Source: an archaeon (GTDB lineage: Archaea; Thermoproteota; Nitrososphaeria; Nitrososphaerales; CADDZS01). From it: a stretch of 6,522 bases of DNA. Made by a program: the position numbers and the translations under genes. Positions 5,176-6,522 of this stretch are shown here, one piece after another (within the stretch, counting starts at the first letter, position 1; every line of letters starts with the position of its first letter). Location of the stretch: NCBI GenBank assembly GCA_021792315.1, contig JAJYUX010000085.1, positions 1 to 6,522 of the forward strand, read 5' to 3'. The notes beneath the pieces are model-generated. The model was not told the DNA's origin. It ran no database searches and saw only the letters and a list, made by a program, of their open reading frames with translations.

Positions 5176-6366
5176 ATGCAAAAGGACAAATTGGTCCGTC
5201 GCTCAGATGTGGGAATCTCTACCATAGCAATTGCAGTAGTTGTTGTGATTATAATAGTCATCGCAGCAGCCGCAGGTTTCTTTCTGCTTACAGGTACGAA
5301 GACTACTACCACGACAACAACTCCAGTTTCAACTTCCAGCAGCTCTTCAACATCCACTTCTACTTCGCAACAGACAACTAGTACTGGAACAACTTCAGTG
5401 AAATTCGGGCTTTCAGTCGCAGTCACAATAGAATATCTGCCAGAGTACATAGCGTTACACGGTGGCTTTTGGAACCAGCAGGGCCTCAATGTGTCATTAG
5501 TACCGTTTCAGGGTGACGGCGCTCAAATGCAAGGAGTTTCAGCAGGAGAAGTCTCGATTGGCGAAGCATCTTACGTTGGAGAATTGCTTGCTATGTCTAA
5601 AGGAATACCGATTCAAGGAGTTTCAATGGCCATGCAAAAGGCTGACATGATACTCATTGTTGCCAATAACTCAAAGTACACGAGCGCGAGCCAGTTGAAA
5701 GGAGCCACCATTGGCATAACCACTGCAGGCAGTGCTACAGACATGATGTTCCACCTTTTGGCACAGCATTACAACTTCACCATCGGCACCGATATACATG
5801 AGCTCGCGCTTGGAGGATTAACAGCTCAGCTCGCTGCTCTAACAACTAACAAAACACAAGGCTTCTTCTGGACATACGAAACTGGGTATCAACTACAAAC
5901 GGCTGGTGAAGCAAGAATACTCTTGTTCATGGACACAATTATTCCGAATTGGGCAGAGAACATGGTGTACGCGACGAATAGCCTTATCTCTTCAAACCCT
6001 ACTCTTGTGCACAAGGTTTTGCAGGGTCTTTACAACGCGCTAAGCTACATGGAATCTAACAGGACTTATGCAACGATAGAAGCCGAGAATTACTTGAGTC
6101 TGAGTCCACAGGCTGCAAACTTAACAATCAATGAAGCACTTTCTTCTGGCCAGTTCTCGACAGACGGAATGTTCTCTTCACAAGCAATAAGCGGAATGAG
6201 TACGGCTCGGTCACAGATGCTCGCCCTGAACATCTCAAGTTCTCTAATACCGGTAAATCAGTCATTCACCACACAGTTCGTTCCACTAACTCCACAAAGT
6301 GTCTCACCTACGCCGATTGCAGCAATATCTCACCTGTTCTTAGCACCCACAGAAGACAGCTACTAG
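5176..6366 (+). CDS. Membrane-anchored NitT/TauT-type (NMT1/THI5-like) ABC substrate-binding protein
   Basis: This 396-residue binding protein captures the substrate outside the cell for the permeases encoded divergently. The N-terminus is basic (KLVRRSD), followed by one hydrophobic helix at about 14-38 (ISTIAIAVVVVIIIVIAA). A Ser/Thr stalk spans about 41-74, and then comes the binding domain from about 75. That domain opens with EYLPEYIALHGGFWNQQGL, the usual start of nitrate/sulfonate/taurine binding proteins, and continues with GEVSIGEAS and SQLKGATIGI. Eight N-X-S/T sequons lie in the domain, consistent with archaeal glycosylation on the outer face. There is no lipobox Cys; anchoring is by the helix, or the leader may be a class III (pilin-like) signal resembling Sulfolobus sugar-binding proteins, although the basic-Gly cleavage pair is not exact. 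ATG 5176 fits a leaderless promoter. The protein exceeds the usual 320-340 residues because of the anchor and stalk. The ligand is unknown. Confidence 0.92.
   Translation: MQKDKLVRRSDVGISTIAIAVVVVIIIVIAAAAGFFLLTGTKTTTTTTTPVSTSSSSSTSTSTSQQTTSTGTTSVKFGLSVAVTIEYLPEYIALHGGFWNQQGLNVSLVPFQGDGAQMQGVSAGEVSIGEASYVGELLAMSKGIPIQGVSMAMQKADMILIVANNSKYTSASQLKGATIGITTAGSATDMMFHLLAQHYNFTIGTDIHELALGGLTAQLAALTTNKTQGFFWTYETGYQLQTAGEARILLFMDTIIPNWAENMVYATNSLISSNPTLVHKVLQGLYNALSYMESNRTYATIEAENYLSLSPQAANLTINEALSSGQFSTDGMFSSQAISGMSTARSQMLALNISSSLIPVNQSFTTQFVPLTPQSVSPTPIAAISHLFLAPTEDSY
5296..5397 (+). repeat. Low-complexity Thr/Ser stalk coding tract
   Basis: It encodes residues 41-74 of the binding protein, almost only Thr and Ser with one Lys, two Gln, one Pro, one Val and one Gly. 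A run of seven Thr uses mixed codons (ACT, ACC, ACG, ACA), so the tract is kept at protein level rather than being a simple DNA microsatellite. It is probably a flexible O-glycosylatable spacer between membrane and binding domain. Confidence 0.8.
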
Positions 6367-6385
6367 TAACACGACTATTCTAGTT

Positions 6386-6407
6386 GAAGGAGCAACACAG
6401 CTCCTTC
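6386..6407 (+). terminator. Hairpin terminator after the binding protein gene
   Basis: GAAGGAGC (6386-6393), loop AACACA, GCTCCTTC (6400-6407) form a perfect 8-bp stem starting 20 nt after the stop codon. It is followed by a pyrimidine/T-rich stretch (TTCCTC, then ATTTTCTTTC). Archaea often terminate on T-tracts alone; the stem may instead protect the 3' end. Confidence 0.6.
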
Positions 6408-6522
6408 TTCCTCAATTTTCTTTCATCCACAAGACGACCGTTGATTCTAGCGCATTTTTCTTCTGAATATCTGTAGCAAGGTAAATGAATCAAAATTGTC
6501 GCTCGATCCAATAGAGCTACAC

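Noticed and set aside
5112..5489. 125-codon open frame on the - strand across the start of the binding protein
   Set aside because: Its Val-rich runs are the antisense of the Thr/Ser stalk codons, and it would cover the binding-protein promoter.
1..6522. CRISPR array, tRNA/rRNA genes, insertion sequences
   Set aside because: No regularly spaced repeats, no cloverleaf-like segment, no rRNA-like sequence and no transposase were seen on either strand.

Overview
The window looks archaeal, probably from the TACK/Thermoproteota side (Nitrososphaeria-like or a relative), though no marker gene fixes the lineage. The evidence is as follows. TATA-like boxes lie about 26 nt upstream of two start codons, as in archaeal leaderless promoters. 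There are two flavin/F420-type LLM oxidoreductases. The solute-binding protein has an N-terminal membrane anchor, a Ser/Thr-rich stalk and eight N-glycosylation sequons. GTG and TTG start codons are common.

Left half (1-2487, + strand): a compact gene string made of the 3' part of an LLM oxidoreductase that enters from outside the window, a TAXI-family solute-binding-like protein with no signal peptide and no TRAP membrane partner, and a second complete LLM oxidoreductase. The first two genes are 1 nt apart and the second pair about 28 nt apart, so they are probably co-transcribed. A cytoplasmic binding-fold protein between two paralogous oxidoreductases is the least explained arrangement here.

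Right half (2540-6366): a NitT/TauT/Ssu-type ABC importer. On the - strand, in transcription order, lie permease A (4827-4063), permease B (4066-3308) and the ATPase (about 3304-2540), tightly coupled. The substrate-binding protein (5176-6366, + strand) is divergent. The roughly 340-nt region between them holds both promoters, a 20-bp-spaced direct repeat at the permease promoter and a central dyad. A hairpin terminator follows the binding protein. The two halves converge on a 52-nt gap at 2488-2539.

The sharpest anomaly is the ATPase start. The reading frame runs from permease B through one TGA into the complete ATPase N-terminus with no ATG, GTG or TTG until codon 35. An ACG preceded by GGAGG sits where the start should be. 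This points to a non-canonical start, stop-codon readthrough, or a point mutation or sequencing error.

The transported substrate cannot be read from the sequence. Sulfonates, taurine, nitrate/cyanate and pyrimidine precursors are all known for this importer family. LLM enzymes include sulfonate monooxygenases, so a sulfur or organic-acid scavenging role is possible but unproven.
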